Both the position numbers and the translations under genes were made by a program. The notes below the pieces were generated by a model. That model had not been told where the DNA came from and made no database searches. It saw nothing but the letters and a program-made list of their open reading frames with translations. 55,969 nt of DNA from Gammaproteobacteria bacterium (GTDB lineage: Bacteria > Pseudomonadota > Gammaproteobacteria > Steroidobacterales > Foliamicaceae): positions 1-55,969 of the forward strand of contig VYBN01000048.1 in NCBI GenBank assembly GCA_009844425.1, in the 5' to 3' direction. This document shows positions 16,711 through 26,853 of the stretch, in pieces (the first letter of the stretch is position 1; every line of letters starts with the position of its first letter).

Positions 16711-18294
16711 ATGAACCAGCAAGCCAAACAGGATCGCGTTCGCATCTTCGACACCACCCTGCGCGACGGCGAACAGGCGCCGGGCTGCAGCATGACGCTG
16801 CGCGAGAAGCTCAAGGTCGCGCGCGCGCTCCGCGACATGCGTGTGGACATCATCGAGGCGGGCTTTGCCGCGGCCTCCCCCGGCGACTTCGAGTCGGTGC
16901 GGGAAGTGGCCAACTCGATCAAGGGCGTCACGATCTGTTCACTGGCGCGCTGCCACGAAGGCGACATCGAGAAGTCCGCGCGCGCCCTGGAGCCGGCGGC
17001 CCGCAAGCGCATCCACGTGTTCGTCGCGACCAGCGAGATTCACCGCAAGTTCAAGCTGGAGATGGCCCGCGACGAAATCGTGCGCCGGGCGGTCGAGGCG
17101 GTTCGACTGGCCCGGCAGGCCTGCGACGACGTGGAGTTTTCGCCGGAGGACGCCTCGCGCACGGAGCCCGGGTACCTGACGGAAATCGTCACCGCCGTGG
17201 TGGAAGCGGGCGCGACCACGGTCAACATTCCGGACACCGTAGGTTACGCGATGCCAGAGCAGTTCCAGGCGCTGTTCGAGCATCTTCGCAACACCGTTCC
17301 CGGCATCGAAAACGTCGTCTTGAGCGCCCACTGCCACGACGACCTGGGGCTTTCGGTGGCCAACAGCCTGGCGGCCGTGGTGGGCGGCGCCCGGCAGATC
17401 GAGTGCACCGTCAACGGTATCGGCGAGCGCGCCGGCAACTGTTCGCTGGAAGAGGTGGTCATGGCGCTCAAGGTGCGCGCCGATTACTTCGGCGTGGACA
17501 CCGGCATCGAAACCACCGGGCTCTATCCGGCCAGCCGCCTGGTCTCCAGCGTCACCGGCATGCACACGCCGCGCAACAAGGCCATCGTGGGCCAGAACGC
17601 CTTCGCGCACGAGGCCGGCATTCACCAGCACGGCATGCTCAAGCACTCGGAGACCTACGAAATCATGCGTCCCGAGTCGGTGGGCATGCACCGCACCAAC
17701 CTGGTGCTGGGCAAGCACTCCGGACGGCACGCCTTCCGCGACCGGACCCGCCAGCTCGGCTTCGAACTGAGCGAGGACCAGCTGAACCGGGCGTTCATCG
17801 AGTTCAAGAAGCTGGCCGACCGAAAGAAGGAGCTGTTCGACGCCGACATCGAGGCGTTGATCGTGCACAAGGACACGGCCGCGATGGGCCCCTGGCGCCT
17901 GCGCGAGTTGCGCATCAACACCGGGGGCAGCACGCTCGCGGTGGCGGCGGTGCGCCTGGAGCACGACAGCGGCGATCAGCGCGACGAGGCGGCCGTGGGC
18001 GACGGACCGATCGACGCGACATTCAAGGCGCTGGAGCGCGCAACCGAAATGAGCGTCGAGCTGATCCACTTCGACGTGCGAAGCGTCACCACGGGCGAGG
18101 ACGCGCAAGGCGAGGCCACTGTGACGGCGCGCTGGGGCGACTCCTCCTACCGCGGCCGCGCGGTCAGCACCGACATCGTGGAGGCGGGCGCCAAGGCCCT
18201 GCTGGAAGTGCTGAACCGGGCGCTGCGGGCCAAGGCGCGTCTGGATTCCGGAAAAGCCGCGAAAAGAGGCCCTCGCCGGCGCCTTGGGCCGTAA
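16711..18294 (+). CDS. leuA: 2-isopropylmalate synthase
   Basis: A 527-residue long-form LeuA that condenses acetyl-CoA and 2-oxoisovalerate, the first step of leucine synthesis. The catalytic TIM barrel opens with RIFDTTLRDGEQAPGCSM and has the metal-binding HCHDDLGLSVANSLAAV. HQHGMLKH and GKHSGRHAF follow. The C-terminal regulatory domain (from about residue 395), which binds leucine for feedback inhibition, is present. The ATG follows the attenuator by about 35 bases with only a weak Shine-Dalgarno sequence. It is the first structural gene of the leu-his cluster. Confidence 0.95.
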   Translation: MNQQAKQDRVRIFDTTLRDGEQAPGCSMTLREKLKVARALRDMRVDIIEAGFAAASPGDFESVREVANSIKGVTICSLARCHEGDIEKSARALEPAARKRIHVFVATSEIHRKFKLEMARDEIVRRAVEAVRLARQACDDVEFSPEDASRTEPGYLTEIVTAVVEAGATTVNIPDTVGYAMPEQFQALFEHLRNTVPGIENVVLSAHCHDDLGLSVANSLAAVVGGARQIECTVNGIGERAGNCSLEEVVMALKVRADYFGVDTGIETTGLYPASRLVSSVTGMHTPRNKAIVGQNAFAHEAGIHQHGMLKHSETYEIMRPESVGMHRTNLVLGKHSGRHAFRDRTRQLGFELSEDQLNRAFIEFKKLADRKKELFDADIEALIVHKDTAAMGPWRLRELRINTGGSTLAVAAVRLEHDSGDQRDEAAVGDGPIDATFKALERATEMSVELIHFDVRSVTTGEDAQGEATVTARWGDSSYRGRAVSTDIVEAGAKALLEVLNRALRAKARLDSGKAAKRGPRRRLGP

Positions 18295-18316
18295 AATCGC
18301 GGCGAGCCGCAATTTT
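18293..18316 (+). terminator. hairpin between leuA and ilvE
   Basis: GCGGC and GCCGC pair around a short loop, extended by AAAAT with ATTTT, and the 3' side ends in a short T-run. It overlaps the leuA stop. As an intercistronic hairpin it could partly terminate or stabilise the leuA message. It is modest in length, so its effect is uncertain. Confidence 0.4.
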
Positions 18317-18351
18317 CGGCTGTCCCTGAACGTACTGGAGACCCCCACGCC

Positions 18352-19290
18352 ATGACCGCACAAGACGAATGGATCTGGCACGACGGCGAGATCAAGCCGT
18401 ACATGGAGGCCCAGACTCACGTGATGACGCACGCGCTGCACTACGGCACTTCGGTGTTCGAGGGCATTCGCTGCTATGCAAGTCACCTGGGGCCGGTGAT
18501 CTTCCGGCTTCGCGCGCACACCCGGCGCATGTACAACTCGGCCAAGATTTACCGGCTGAAGATTCCGTACACGCCGGAGGTAGTGAACGGCGCATGCCAC
18601 GCGGTCATCGCCAGCAACCGGCTTTTCGACGGCGCCTACATACGGCCGATCGCGTTCCGGGGCGCCGGCGACCTGAGGATCCTGCCGTCGGAGAACGTAC
18701 CGGTCCACGTGGCCGTGGCCGCGTGGAAATGGGGCTCGTATCTCGGAGGAACGGACGAGGGCGTGGACATCTGCTGCACCTCCTGGCAGAGGGTGGCGCC
18801 GAACACGGTGCCGGCGCTGGCCAAGGCCGGCGGCAACTACCTGTCGAGCGTTCTGGTCACGCTGGAGGCCCAGGAGAACGGCTACGTCGAGGGGCTCGCC
18901 ATGACCCATGACGGACTGGTCAGCGAAGGCGCCGGCGAGAACGTCTTCGTGGCGGTGGCCGGCAAGCTCTACACGCCGCCCTATTCCGCATCGATTCTTC
19001 CCGGAATCACCCGCGACACGGTGATCAAGCTCGCCACGCGGCTGGGCATCCCGGTCATACAGGAGGCGCTGCCGCGGGAGGTGTTGTACATCGCCGACGA
19101 AGTCTTCCTGGCGGGCACAGCGGCGGAAATCACGCCGGTGCGCAGCCTGGACCGGCTGACGATCGGCAACGGCAAGCCCGGAGAGCTGACCCGGGCCCTG
19201 CAGGACGCCTTCTTCGGGCTGTTCGACGGACGCACGGAGGATCCGCGCGGCTGGCTGGAGCCGGTGGAAGGAATCGAAAAGGAGGGCTGA
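18352..19290 (+). CDS. ilvE: branched-chain amino-acid aminotransferase
   Basis: A 312-residue fold-type IV PLP aminotransferase that transfers amino groups between glutamate and branched-chain 2-oxo acids. The N-terminal MTHALHYGTSVFEGIR and YIRPIAFRGAGDL are typical. The PLP lysine is the one in VPALAKAGGNYLSS, and the phosphate-binding GLVSEGAGENVF and SILPGITRDTVIKLA follow. Its place between leuA and leuC matches a leucine-forming role. GGAG lies 12 bases before the ATG. The gap to leuC is 6 bases. Confidence 0.94.
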   Translation: MTAQDEWIWHDGEIKPYMEAQTHVMTHALHYGTSVFEGIRCYASHLGPVIFRLRAHTRRMYNSAKIYRLKIPYTPEVVNGACHAVIASNRLFDGAYIRPIAFRGAGDLRILPSENVPVHVAVAAWKWGSYLGGTDEGVDICCTSWQRVAPNTVPALAKAGGNYLSSVLVTLEAQENGYVEGLAMTHDGLVSEGAGENVFVAVAGKLYTPPYSASILPGITRDTVIKLATRLGIPVIQEALPREVLYIADEVFLAGTAAEITPVRSLDRLTIGNGKPGELTRALQDAFFGLFDGRTEDPRGWLEPVEGIEKEG

Positions 19291-19296
19291 ACGCCG

Positions 19297-20703
19297 ATGT
19301 CCGGACAGACCCTGCTCGCCAAGATCTGGGACGCGCACGAAGTCGTCCCGGAAACGCCGGACACGCCGGCGGTGCTCTACATCGACCTGCACCTGGTGCA
19401 CGAAGTCACGACGCCGCAGGCGTTCGACGTGCTGCGCGCGAACGGCCTGCCCGTGCGCCGGCCGGACCTCACGCTGGCGACGATGGACCACTCCACGCCG
19501 ACAGAGCCGGCTTCAACGCTCGAGGAACTGGAGAAGGTCGCGCTGCCCGCAGCGGCCGGCCAGGTCCGCGCGATGATCGAGAACTGCGAGGAATTCGGCG
19601 TCGAATTGCGCGGGCTGGACAGCCCGGAGCGCGGAATCGTGCACGTCGTGGGTCCGGAGCAGGGCGCGACCTGGCCGGGCCACACGGTAGTTTGCGGGGA
19701 CAGCCACACCAGCACCCACGGCGCGTTCGGCGCGCTGGCTTTCGGCATCGGCACCACCGAAGTGGGCCATGTGCTGGCCACGCAGTGCCTGCTGCAGCGC
19801 CGTCCGGGGGCGCTGGCGGTCAACGTGAGCGGCCGCCTGGGTCCCGGCGTGACTTCCAAGGACCTGATCCTGGCGATCATCCGCAAACTGGGCGTGGGCG
19901 GCGGAACCGGGCGGGTGCTGCAATATCGCGGCGAGACCATCTCGGCGCTGACCATGGAACAGCGGATGACCATGTGCAACATGAGCATCGAGGCCGGCGC
20001 CCGCGCCGGCATGATCGCGCCCGACGACGCAACCTACGAATGGCTGCATGGCCGCCCCATGGCGCCGGCGGGCGCCGATTGGGATGCCGCGCTGGAGCGC
20101 TGGCGCGAGCTCGAGGACCGCGGCGACGCGCGGTTCGACCGGGAAGTGAGCCTGGATGCGGGGCAGCTTCGCCCGATGGTGACCTACGGCACCAATCCCG
20201 GAATGTCGGCGCAGATCGACGAACCAGTGCCCGGCAGCGGCGATCCCGCCATCGACAAGGCCCTGGCCTACATGGGCGTGGAACCGGGCAAGCCTCTGCA
20301 GGGGCGCGATGTGGACATCGTCTTTATTGGCAGTTGCACCAACTCCCGCCTGAGCGACCTGCGCTCCGCCGCCGAGTTGCTGCGCGGGCGCCGCGTGGCG
20401 GACAGCGTGCGCATGCTGGTGGTGCCGGGGTCGCAGATCGTGAAGCGCGAGGCCGAAGCCGAGGGACTCGATGAGGTCTTCCTGTCGGCAGGCGCCGAAT
20501 GGCGCGAATCCGGCTGCTCGATGTGCCTCGGCATGAACGGCGATACGGTGGATCCCGGCAAGCTTTGCGTCAGCACCAGCAACCGCAATTTCGAAGGCCG
20601 CCAGGGACCGGGCGCGCGCACCGTCCTGGCCAGCCCGCTGACCGCCGCGGCCAGCGCGATACGCGGCCGGGTGGCGGACCCCCGCGAGCTGATGGACCGC
20701 TGA
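19297..20703 (+). CDS. leuC: 3-isopropylmalate dehydratase large subunit
   Basis: A 468-residue aconitase-family large subunit. The three 4Fe-4S ligands are C347 in [11 protein letters not shown] and C407 and C410 in [12 protein letters not shown]. The N-terminal [28 protein letters not shown] and [17 protein letters not shown] are all characteristic. With LeuD it converts 2- to 3-isopropylmalate. GGAGGG lies about 10 bases before the ATG. leuD begins 14 bases downstream. Confidence 0.96.
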   Translation: MSGQTLLAKIWDAHEVVPETPDTPAVLYIDLHLVHEVTTPQAFDVLRANGLPVRRPDLTLATMDHSTPTEPASTLEELEKVALPAAAGQVRAMIENCEEFGVELRGLDSPERGIVHVVGPEQGATWPGHTVVCGDSHTSTHGAFGALAFGIGTTEVGHVLATQCLLQRRPGALAVNVSGRLGPGVTSKDLILAIIRKLGVGGGTGRVLQYRGETISALTMEQRMTMCNMSIEAGARAGMIAPDDATYEWLHGRPMAPAGADWDAALERWRELEDRGDARFDREVSLDAGQLRPMVTYGTNPGMSAQIDEPVPGSGDPAIDKALAYMGVEPGKPLQGRDVDIVFIGSCTNSRLSDLRSAAELLRGRRVADSVRMLVVPGSQIVKREAEAEGLDEVFLSAGAEWRESGCSMCLGMNGDTVDPGKLCVSTSNRNFEGRQGPGARTVLASPLTAAASAIRGRVADPRELMDR

Positions 20704-20717
20704 ACCGGAACGCCGTC

Positions 20718-21296
20718 ATGGAGAAAATCGTTCGCATCGAATCGCGCACCGTGGTGCTGGACATCGACAACGTCGATACCGACCAGATCATTCCGGCGCG
20801 TTTCCTCACCACCACCGTGCGCAAGGGCCTGGGCGAAGCGGCCTTCCACGACTGGCGTTACGCCGGCAACGGCGAACTCAACCCCGATTTCGTGCTCAAC
20901 CGCCCCGAGAACCGGGACCGCACCATCCTGGTCGCGGGCGACAACTTCGGTTGCGGTTCGTCGCGCGAACACGCGCCCTGGGCCCTGCTGGAAGCCGGCC
21001 TGCGCGCCGTGATCAGCACCAGCATCGCCGACATCTTTCGCAACAACTCGCTCAAGAACGGCTTCGTCCCGGTAGTGATCGACGAGGGCCCGCACCGCTG
21101 GCTCAAGGCCAATCCGGGAGCGGAAATCGCGATCGACCTCGAGAAGACGCAGGTCGAGCTGCCCCAGGGGCCGCCCGCGCCCTTCGAACTGGATCGGTTT
21201 GCGCGCTATTGCCTGATGAACGGCGTGGATCAACTCGGTTACCTGCTCCGGCAGAGCGACCGGATCGGCGCCTGGGAACAGCGGGCGGGAGGCTAG
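20718..21296 (+). CDS. leuD: 3-isopropylmalate dehydratase small subunit
   Basis: A 192-residue small subunit with the swivelling aconitase C-terminal domain. [14 protein letters not shown] and the substrate-binding [17 protein letters not shown] loop are diagnostic, and the serine and arginine of that loop contact substrate. It forms the isomerase with LeuC. I took the ATG at 20718, 14 bases after the leuC stop, because the protein then starts directly before the domain; the frame stays open further upstream inside leuC. Confidence 0.95.
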   Translation: MEKIVRIESRTVVLDIDNVDTDQIIPARFLTTTVRKGLGEAAFHDWRYAGNGELNPDFVLNRPENRDRTILVAGDNFGCGSSREHAPWALLEAGLRAVISTSIADIFRNNSLKNGFVPVVIDEGPHRWLKANPGAEIAIDLEKTQVELPQGPPAPFELDRFARYCLMNGVDQLGYLLRQSDRIGAWEQRAGG

Positions 21297-21299
21297 CCA

Positions 21300-22367
21300 T
21301 TGACGTCTCTCATTGCCGTTCTGCCCGGCGACGGAATCGGGCCGGAGGTCATGTGCGCGGGCCTGCGCGTGCTGAGGGCCGCGGCTGCCCGGCACTCGCT
21401 GGATATTGAGACGCGGGAGGCGCCGTTCGGCGGCCGCGCGCTCGCCGAACTGGGCGCCCCCTTCCCCTCCTCCACGCGCGACCTCTGCCTTGAGGCCGAC
21501 GCGGTATTGCTGGGCGCGGTCGGCCTGCCGGGCCCGCCGCCGGCGGATCCGGCATTGCGGCCGGAACAGGGCCTGCTGGACCTGCGCGCGCTGCTCGGCG
21601 TTTACGCCAACCTGCGCCCGATCCGGCCCTTGCCGGGCGCCTCGGACGCCTCGCCGCTGCGCGCGGACAAGCTGGCGGACGTGGACCTGATCGTCGTGCG
21701 CGAACTCACTGGCGGCGTCTATTTCGGCGACAAGCAGGAAGGCGGCGATGCCGCCAGCGACCTGTGCACGTACAGCCGCGAAGAGGTCGAACGTGTCGTG
21801 CGCTACGCCGCGGGACTCGCGCGCAGCCGCCGCGGCCGGCTGACTTCCATCGACAAGGCCAACGTCCTGGCCACCTCGCGCCTTTGGCGGACGGTGACCG
21901 GGCGCGTCGTCGCCGAAGAGTTCCCGGAAATCGAGCTCGATCACCTGCTGGTTGACGCCGCGGCGATGCGCCTGCTCACGCACGCCGCGCAGTTCGACGT
22001 CCTCGTAACCGAAAACATGTTCGGCGACATCCTCACCGACGAGGCGTCGGTGCTGACCGGTTCGCTGGGAATGGCGCCCTCGGCCTCCGTTGGAGAAGGC
22101 CGGCGCGCCCTCTACGAACCCATTCACGGAACCGCGCCGGACATCGAGGGCCGCAACCTGGCGAACCCCTGCGGCATGATTCTGTCCGTGGCGATGATGC
22201 TGGAACTGAGCCTGAACAGCCCCGAAGCCGCCCGCGAGATCGAAGCGGCCGTTGCGGCCGCCGTTGCCGACGGCGTGCGCACGGCCGACATCGCAGGAAG
22301 CGCACCGCCCGCCACAACCGAGCAGTTGACCGAGGCCGTCCTCGCCCGCCTCGCCACCCCACAATGA
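21300..22367 (+). CDS. leuB: 3-isopropylmalate dehydrogenase
   Basis: A 355-residue isocitrate/isopropylmalate dehydrogenase. VLPGDGIGPEVM, the substrate-binding arginines around ANLRPIRPL and VRELTGGVYFGDKQ, the metal-binding DAAAMRL and NMFGDILTDEASVLTGSLGM, and EPIHGTAPDIEG are all in place. It oxidises and decarboxylates 3-isopropylmalate with NAD. The apparent start is a TTG at 21300, three bases after the leuD stop; no closer ATG exists at the domain's beginning. It completes the leucine set, and a large hairpin separates it from hisG. Confidence 0.94.
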   Translation: MTSLIAVLPGDGIGPEVMCAGLRVLRAAAARHSLDIETREAPFGGRALAELGAPFPSSTRDLCLEADAVLLGAVGLPGPPPADPALRPEQGLLDLRALLGVYANLRPIRPLPGASDASPLRADKLADVDLIVVRELTGGVYFGDKQEGGDAASDLCTYSREEVERVVRYAAGLARSRRGRLTSIDKANVLATSRLWRTVTGRVVAEEFPEIELDHLLVDAAAMRLLTHAAQFDVLVTENMFGDILTDEASVLTGSLGMAPSASVGEGRRALYEPIHGTAPDIEGRNLANPCGMILSVAMMLELSLNSPEAAREIEAAVAAAVADGVRTADIAGSAPPATTEQLTEAVLARLATPQ

Positions 22368-22382
22368 GCATGAGCACGTGAG

Positions 22383-22490
22383 CGGGCGCTTCTGCACATC
22401 CCTTCCGGGAGTTTGTGAGCCAGGGATGGCGGAACAAAGCTCCATGGATGGATTCATGCGTCTCCCGGAAGGGATGTGCAGAAGCGCCCG
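22383..22490. repeat. hairpin element with 29-bp perfect arms and conserved loop
   Basis: Arms 22383-22411 and 22462-22490 are perfect 29-bp reverse complements. The 50-base loop contains CCATGGATGG and ends ATTCATGCGT, sharing 26 of 30 bases across its 3' half plus CTCC with the element at 51883-51990. Arm sequence outside the GGAG/CTCC ends is unrelated to the other copies. It occupies the leuB-hisG gap, so it would be in the hisG leader if leu and his are co-transcribed. It may act as a processing site or partial terminator. No T-run is present. Confidence 0.8.
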
Positions 22491-22502
22491 AGAGGACAGG
22501 AA

Positions 22503-23408
22503 ATGACATCGAAATGGAAGCGCAGCGAACGCGTACAGATCGCAGTACAGAAATCCGGCCGCCTCACCGACCACTCGCTGGATTTGCTGAAGCGCTGCGG
22601 CCTGCGGCTCACGCAGGGCGCCGACGAACTGCTGGCCGTGGCCGAGAACATGCCCGTGGACGTGCTGCTGGTGCGCGACGACGAAATCCCGGGCCTGGTG
22701 CGCGAAGGGGCCTGCGACCTGGGCATCGTCGGCCTGAACGTGGCCGAGGAGCAGCGCCTGGGCCTGGACAGCGGCCAGCCCGCCCCCGGCAGCATCCGCA
22801 GCCTGGCGTTCGGCGATTGCCGCCTGTCGATGGCCTACCCCAAGGACGGCGAGGCGCAGAAGGTCGCCGACCTCGAGGGACTCCGCATTGCTTCCAGCTA
22901 TCCGCGTCTGACCGGACGATTTCTGACCGAATCGGGCGTGAACGCCGAGGTCGTTCCGTTCTCCGGCGCGGTCGAACTTGCGCCGCGGCTGGGCCGCGCG
23001 GAGGCCATATGCGACCTGGTCTCCAGCGGCAAGACCCTGGCGGCCAATCAGCTCAGGGAAGGCGAAACGGTGCTGGAAAGCCGGGCCACGCTGCTCCTGA
23101 GCCCGGCCGAATTGCCGGCGGCAAGAAAGGACTGGGTGGACCTGCTCAGGCGCCGCATGGACGGCGTCATGCAGGCCCGCGAGACCAAGTACATCATGCT
23201 GCACGCGCCGCGCGCCGCCCTGCCCGTCATCGCGGAGCTGCTGCCCGGCTCCGAGGCCCCGACCATCCTGCCGCTGGACGGGCGCGAGGACCGCGTGGCC
23301 GTGCATGCGGTGTGCCGGGAGAGCGTATTCTGGGAGACGCTGGAGGCCCTCAAGGATGCGGGCGCCAGTTCCGTGCTGGTGCTGCCGGTGGAGAAAATGC
23401 TGGAATGA
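22503..23408 (+). CDS. hisG: ATP phosphoribosyltransferase (long form)
   Basis: A 301-residue long-form HisG, the first enzyme of histidine synthesis, joining ATP and PRPP. The N-terminal RVQIAVQKSGRLTDHSLDLL and the periplasmic-binding-like domain with GVNAEVVPFSGAVELAPRLG are present. The C-terminal ACT-like regulatory domain includes YIMLHAPRAALPVIAELLPG and gives histidine feedback, so no HisZ is needed. The ATG at 22503 was preferred to one at 22476, which lies inside the hairpin arm. GAGGACAGG supplies the ribosome site. hisD overlaps its stop (ATGA). Confidence 0.95.
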   Translation: MTSKWKRSERVQIAVQKSGRLTDHSLDLLKRCGLRLTQGADELLAVAENMPVDVLLVRDDEIPGLVREGACDLGIVGLNVAEEQRLGLDSGQPAPGSIRSLAFGDCRLSMAYPKDGEAQKVADLEGLRIASSYPRLTGRFLTESGVNAEVVPFSGAVELAPRLGRAEAICDLVSSGKTLAANQLREGETVLESRATLLLSPAELPAARKDWVDLLRRRMDGVMQARETKYIMLHAPRAALPVIAELLPGSEAPTILPLDGREDRVAVHAVCRESVFWETLEALKDAGASSVLVLPVEKMLE

Positions 23409-24715
23409 CCGCCATCCCGCCTCTTTACCGCTGGAACGCGCTGGACGAAACGCAGCGCTCGTCGGTCCTCGAGCGGCTTGCCGCTCCGACCGACCCTGCG
23501 CTGGAAACGCGCGTGAAGGACATCATGGAACAGGTGCGTACCGGCGGGGACAGGGCGCTCAGAGAGCTGGAAGCCGAACTGGACGGCGTGGAGCTCGACG
23601 AAATCGAAGCCAGTGAAAGCGAAATCGCCGAAGCCGGCAATCGGCTGAGCGGGGAACAGCGCGATGCGATCCAGGCGGCGCTGGACAACATTCGCGCCTG
23701 CCACGCGGCCCAGAGGCCCGCGGATTCCCACACCGAGCCGGTTCCCGGCGTGGTCTGCGAGCAGCGATACCGCCCCCTTCAGGCGGTCGGGCTGTACGTG
23801 CCGGCCGGAGGCGCCCCCCTGCCCTCCACGGCGATGATGCTGGCGGCGCCCGCGCAGCTGGCCGGCTGTGCGCAACGCATACTGTGCGCGCCGCCCGCCG
23901 CCGACGGCAGCATCAATCCGGCGATTCTCTACGTGGCCGGCCAATGCGAGGTGCACCGCGTGTTCAAGCTGGGCGGCGCCCAGGCGGTGGCCGCGATGGC
24001 CTACGGCACCGAGAGCGTGCCGAAGGTCGACAAGATATTCGGACCCGGCAGCCGCTGGGTCGCCGCCGCCAAGCAGCGGGCGGCCATGGAGCCGGGCGGG
24101 CCGGCCCAGGACCTCCCCGCGGGGCCGACCGAGGCCATGGTGATCGCCGACGAAACCGCAAACGCTCAATTCGTCGCCCTGGACCTGCTCAGCCAGGCCG
24201 AACACGGCGAGGACGCGCACGTGCTGCTGCTTTGCCTGGACGAACGGCTGGCGAGCGCCGTCCAGGAAGCGATTGCGGACCAGTTGCGCACGCTGCCCCG
24301 CAGGGACGTGCTGGAGAAATCGCTGTCGGCCGGCGCCCTGCTGGTCGTGGACTCGCTGGAGACCGCCGTCGAAGTGGCCAACCGCTACGCTCCCGAACAC
24401 CTGCTGCTGCAGGTTGCGGACCCGCGCGCGCTGGCGGCGCAAGTCCGCAACGCGGGCGCCGTGTTTCTCGGGCCGTGGTCGCCGGAATCCAGCGGCGACT
24501 ATTGCAACGGCGCCAATCACGTGTTGCCCACCTACGGCAGCGCCCGCTGGGCCAGCGGACTTGGCCTGGTCGATTTCTACAAGCGGATCAGCGTCCAGGA
24601 ACTTTCGCGGGAAGGCCTGGAGCGCATTTTGGGCTCCATTGCCGTGCTGGCCCGCACCGAGGGACTGGAAGCCCACGCGCGCGCCGCGGAAGTGCGCCGG
24701 AGGACTGAGCCATGA
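23405..24715 (+). CDS. hisD: histidinol dehydrogenase
   Basis: A 436-residue enzyme for the last two oxidations of histidine synthesis. The family signature around [17 protein letters not shown], the zinc-ligand and catalytic regions [17 protein letters not shown] and APEHLLL, and the C-terminal [19 protein letters not shown] are present. Its ATG overlaps the hisG stop by four bases and its stop overlaps the hisC start in the same way, so hisG, hisD and hisC are translationally coupled. The length is normal for the family. Confidence 0.95.
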   Translation: MTAIPPLYRWNALDETQRSSVLERLAAPTDPALETRVKDIMEQVRTGGDRALRELEAELDGVELDEIEASESEIAEAGNRLSGEQRDAIQAALDNIRACHAAQRPADSHTEPVPGVVCEQRYRPLQAVGLYVPAGGAPLPSTAMMLAAPAQLAGCAQRILCAPPAADGSINPAILYVAGQCEVHRVFKLGGAQAVAAMAYGTESVPKVDKIFGPGSRWVAAAKQRAAMEPGGPAQDLPAGPTEAMVIADETANAQFVALDLLSQAEHGEDAHVLLLCLDERLASAVQEAIADQLRTLPRRDVLEKSLSAGALLVVDSLETAVEVANRYAPEHLLLQVADPRALAAQVRNAGAVFLGPWSPESSGDYCNGANHVLPTYGSARWASGLGLVDFYKRISVQELSREGLERILGSIAVLARTEGLEAHARAAEVRRRTEP

Positions 24716-25773
24716 GCTGGATCACGTCACTGGCGCGGGAAGCCGTGCAGAAAGGCCGGGCCTACAAGGCGCCCACGACGCCGACCCTGGCCCGGCTGCA
24801 CGCCAACGAACTGCCCTGGGCGCCCGATTACGACCCGGCGCCCGGCAAGCTGAACTTTTACCCGCTGCTTTTCCCCGCGGAGCTGACCGAACGCATGGCC
24901 GAACACTACGGCGTGCGGTCGGAGGAGATTTCCGTCACCCGCGGCAGCAGCGAGGGCATCGACTGCCTGTACCGGGCCTTCTGCGAATCGGGGCGGGACA
25001 GCGCGATCTTCTGCCCGCCGTCATTCGAGATGTTCCGCTGGTACGGCCGTCTGCAGGGCGCGCGGGTGCTGGAAATTCCGCTGCGGGCCGACGACGGCTT
25101 CTCGCTCGACGCACCGGCCATCAAGGCGGCCTGGTCCGACGATGTGAAGCTCCTGATCCTGTGTTCCCCGAACAACCCCACGGGCAACCTGATGGATCCG
25201 GACGATGTCCTGGAGCTGGTGGAATACGCCCGCGAAAGATCCGTTGTGGTGCTCGATGCCGCGTACGCCGAGTTCGCGGGCCTGAATCCGGGCGCCGAAT
25301 GGATCGAGGCGCACCCGCACGTCGTGGTCCTGCGCACGGTATCGAAGGCCCTGGGGCTGGCGGGCGTGCGCTGCGGGGCGATGATTGCCTGCGAGGAGAT
25401 CATCGGGCTGATGCGCCGCGTACAATCTCCGTACAGCTTTTCCGCACTGTGCGAACACACCGTGCTTGAGGCCATGAAACCGGAAAACCTGGCCAGGATG
25501 CAGGGCCGCATAGCACTGGTCATCGACGAACGCGAACGCGTCAGCGCCCTTCTGGCGGATCTCCCACAGGTAAGGACCGTGTATCCCAGCCGCACCAACT
25601 TCGTGTTGCTGAAAGTCGCCGACGCCGACGGCTTCAACGCCGCGGCCCGGGACGGCGGCTACCTGCTGCGCAGAATCCCCGACGAGCCGGGGCTGGAGTC
25701 CTGCGTGCGCATAACGCTGGGCACGCCGGAGCAGAACGACGGCCTGCTGGCGACGCTGAGGGCGGCGGCATGA
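24712..25773 (+). CDS. hisC: histidinol-phosphate aminotransferase
   Basis: A 353-residue fold-type I PLP aminotransferase. LILCSPNNPTGNLM, the aspartate-tyrosine pair in VVVLDAAYAEFAG and the PLP lysine in TVSKALGLAGVRCG are all visible. It converts imidazole-acetol phosphate to histidinol phosphate with glutamate. Four-base overlaps on both sides (hisD upstream, hisB downstream) place it firmly in the his operon. Confidence 0.95.
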   Translation: MSWITSLAREAVQKGRAYKAPTTPTLARLHANELPWAPDYDPAPGKLNFYPLLFPAELTERMAEHYGVRSEEISVTRGSSEGIDCLYRAFCESGRDSAIFCPPSFEMFRWYGRLQGARVLEIPLRADDGFSLDAPAIKAAWSDDVKLLILCSPNNPTGNLMDPDDVLELVEYARERSVVVLDAAYAEFAGLNPGAEWIEAHPHVVVLRTVSKALGLAGVRCGAMIACEEIIGLMRRVQSPYSFSALCEHTVLEAMKPENLARMQGRIALVIDERERVSALLADLPQVRTVYPSRTNFVLLKVADADGFNAAARDGGYLLRRIPDEPGLESCVRITLGTPEQNDGLLATLRAAA

Positions 25774-26837
25774 GCGCCCGGGTCGCCTTCGTGGACCGGG
25801 ACGGCACCCTGATCGAGGAACCGCCCGACTGCCAGGTGGACAGCCTGGCGAAGCTCAGGCTGGCGCAGGGAGTCGTGCCGGCGCTGCGGCGACTGCAGGA
25901 CGCCGGCTTCGAACTGGTCATGGTCAGCAATCAGGACGGGCTCGGCACCGACAGCTTCCCGCAGGAGGACTTCGACGAACCGCACGAATTCCTGCTGACG
26001 CTGCTGGCCTCGCAGGGAATCGGTTTCGCCGAAGTGTTCGTGTGTCCGCACCGGAGCGAGGACGGTTGCGATTGCCGCAAGCCCCTGACCGGCCTGGTCA
26101 ACGCGTTCATGCGCGAGCGGCGGGTCGATCGGGACGCAAGCGTCATGATCGGCGACCGCGAGACCGACCTCAGGTTCGCCGAAAACCTGGGCGTGCGCGG
26201 CTTCCGTGTCGATGCAGCGCAACCGGGAAGCTGGGAACAACTCGTTCGCGAGATCGTCGATGCACCGCGGATCGGCCGCACGCGCCGCAAGACGCGCGAG
26301 ACCGACCTGAACGTCGAAGTCGATCTCGATGCGCCGGCCGGTGCAGAGGTGGCCACCGGGATCGGTTTCTTCGACCACATGCTGGAACAGCTCGCCAAGC
26401 ACGGCGGCTTCGGGCTGAAGCTCAGTTGCGAAGGCGACCTGGAGGTGGATGAGCACCACACCGTGGAGGACAGCGCGCTGGCGCTGGGCGCGGCGCTGAA
26501 GGAGGCGCTCGGCGACCGCCGCGGGATCGGCCGCTTCGCCTTCGAACTGCCGATGGACGAAGCCGACGTCAAGGTGCTGCTGGACCTGTCCGGGCGCCCG
26601 TGGCTCAAGTTCAAGGGCAAATTCGAGCGCGAGCGCGTCGGCGGACTGCCTACCGAACTGGTCGAGCATTTCTTCCGTTCGCTGGCGGAAGCCAGCGGCG
26701 CCACGCTGCATATCCGGGTGCGCGGCGAGAACACGCACCACATGATCGAGTCCTGTTTCAAGGGCGTCGGGAGGGCGCTGCGCCAGGCGATCGCGCGCGA
26801 GGGAGGCGACATTCCCAGCACCAAGGGCGTCCTGTGA
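25770..26837 (+). CDS. hisB: bifunctional histidinol-phosphatase / imidazoleglycerol-phosphate dehydratase
   Basis: A 355-residue fusion of two enzymes. Residues 1 to about 165 are a HAD-type histidinol phosphatase with the nucleophile motif FVDRDGTLI (D9 and D11), zinc cysteines in CPHRSEDGCDCRKP and the motif MIGDRETDLRFA. Residues from about 175 are the IGP dehydratase, with GIGFFDHMLEQLAKHGG, DEHHTVEDSALALG and NTHHMIESCFK as manganese ligands. The fused form is typical of gammaproteobacteria. It overlaps hisC by four bases. A nested inverted-repeat region separates it from hisH. Confidence 0.96.
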   Translation: MSARVAFVDRDGTLIEEPPDCQVDSLAKLRLAQGVVPALRRLQDAGFELVMVSNQDGLGTDSFPQEDFDEPHEFLLTLLASQGIGFAEVFVCPHRSEDGCDCRKPLTGLVNAFMRERRVDRDASVMIGDRETDLRFAENLGVRGFRVDAAQPGSWEQLVREIVDAPRIGRTRRKTRETDLNVEVDLDAPAGAEVATGIGFFDHMLEQLAKHGGFGLKLSCEGDLEVDEHHTVEDSALALGAALKEALGDRRGIGRFAFELPMDEADVKVLLDLSGRPWLKFKGKFERERVGGLPTELVEHFFRSLAEASGATLHIRVRGENTHHMIESCFKGVGRALRQAIAREGGDIPSTKGVL

Positions 26838-26853
26838 ACACGGACGTGGCCCG

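Noticed and set aside
22368..22502. A histidine leader peptide before hisG
   Set aside because: No run of histidine codons is present; the space is filled by the hairpin element.
16939..23306. Very long minus-strand open frames opposite the leu and his genes
   Set aside because: They mirror well-identified plus-strand enzymes codon for codon and arise from high GC; their translations have low-complexity composition and no domains.
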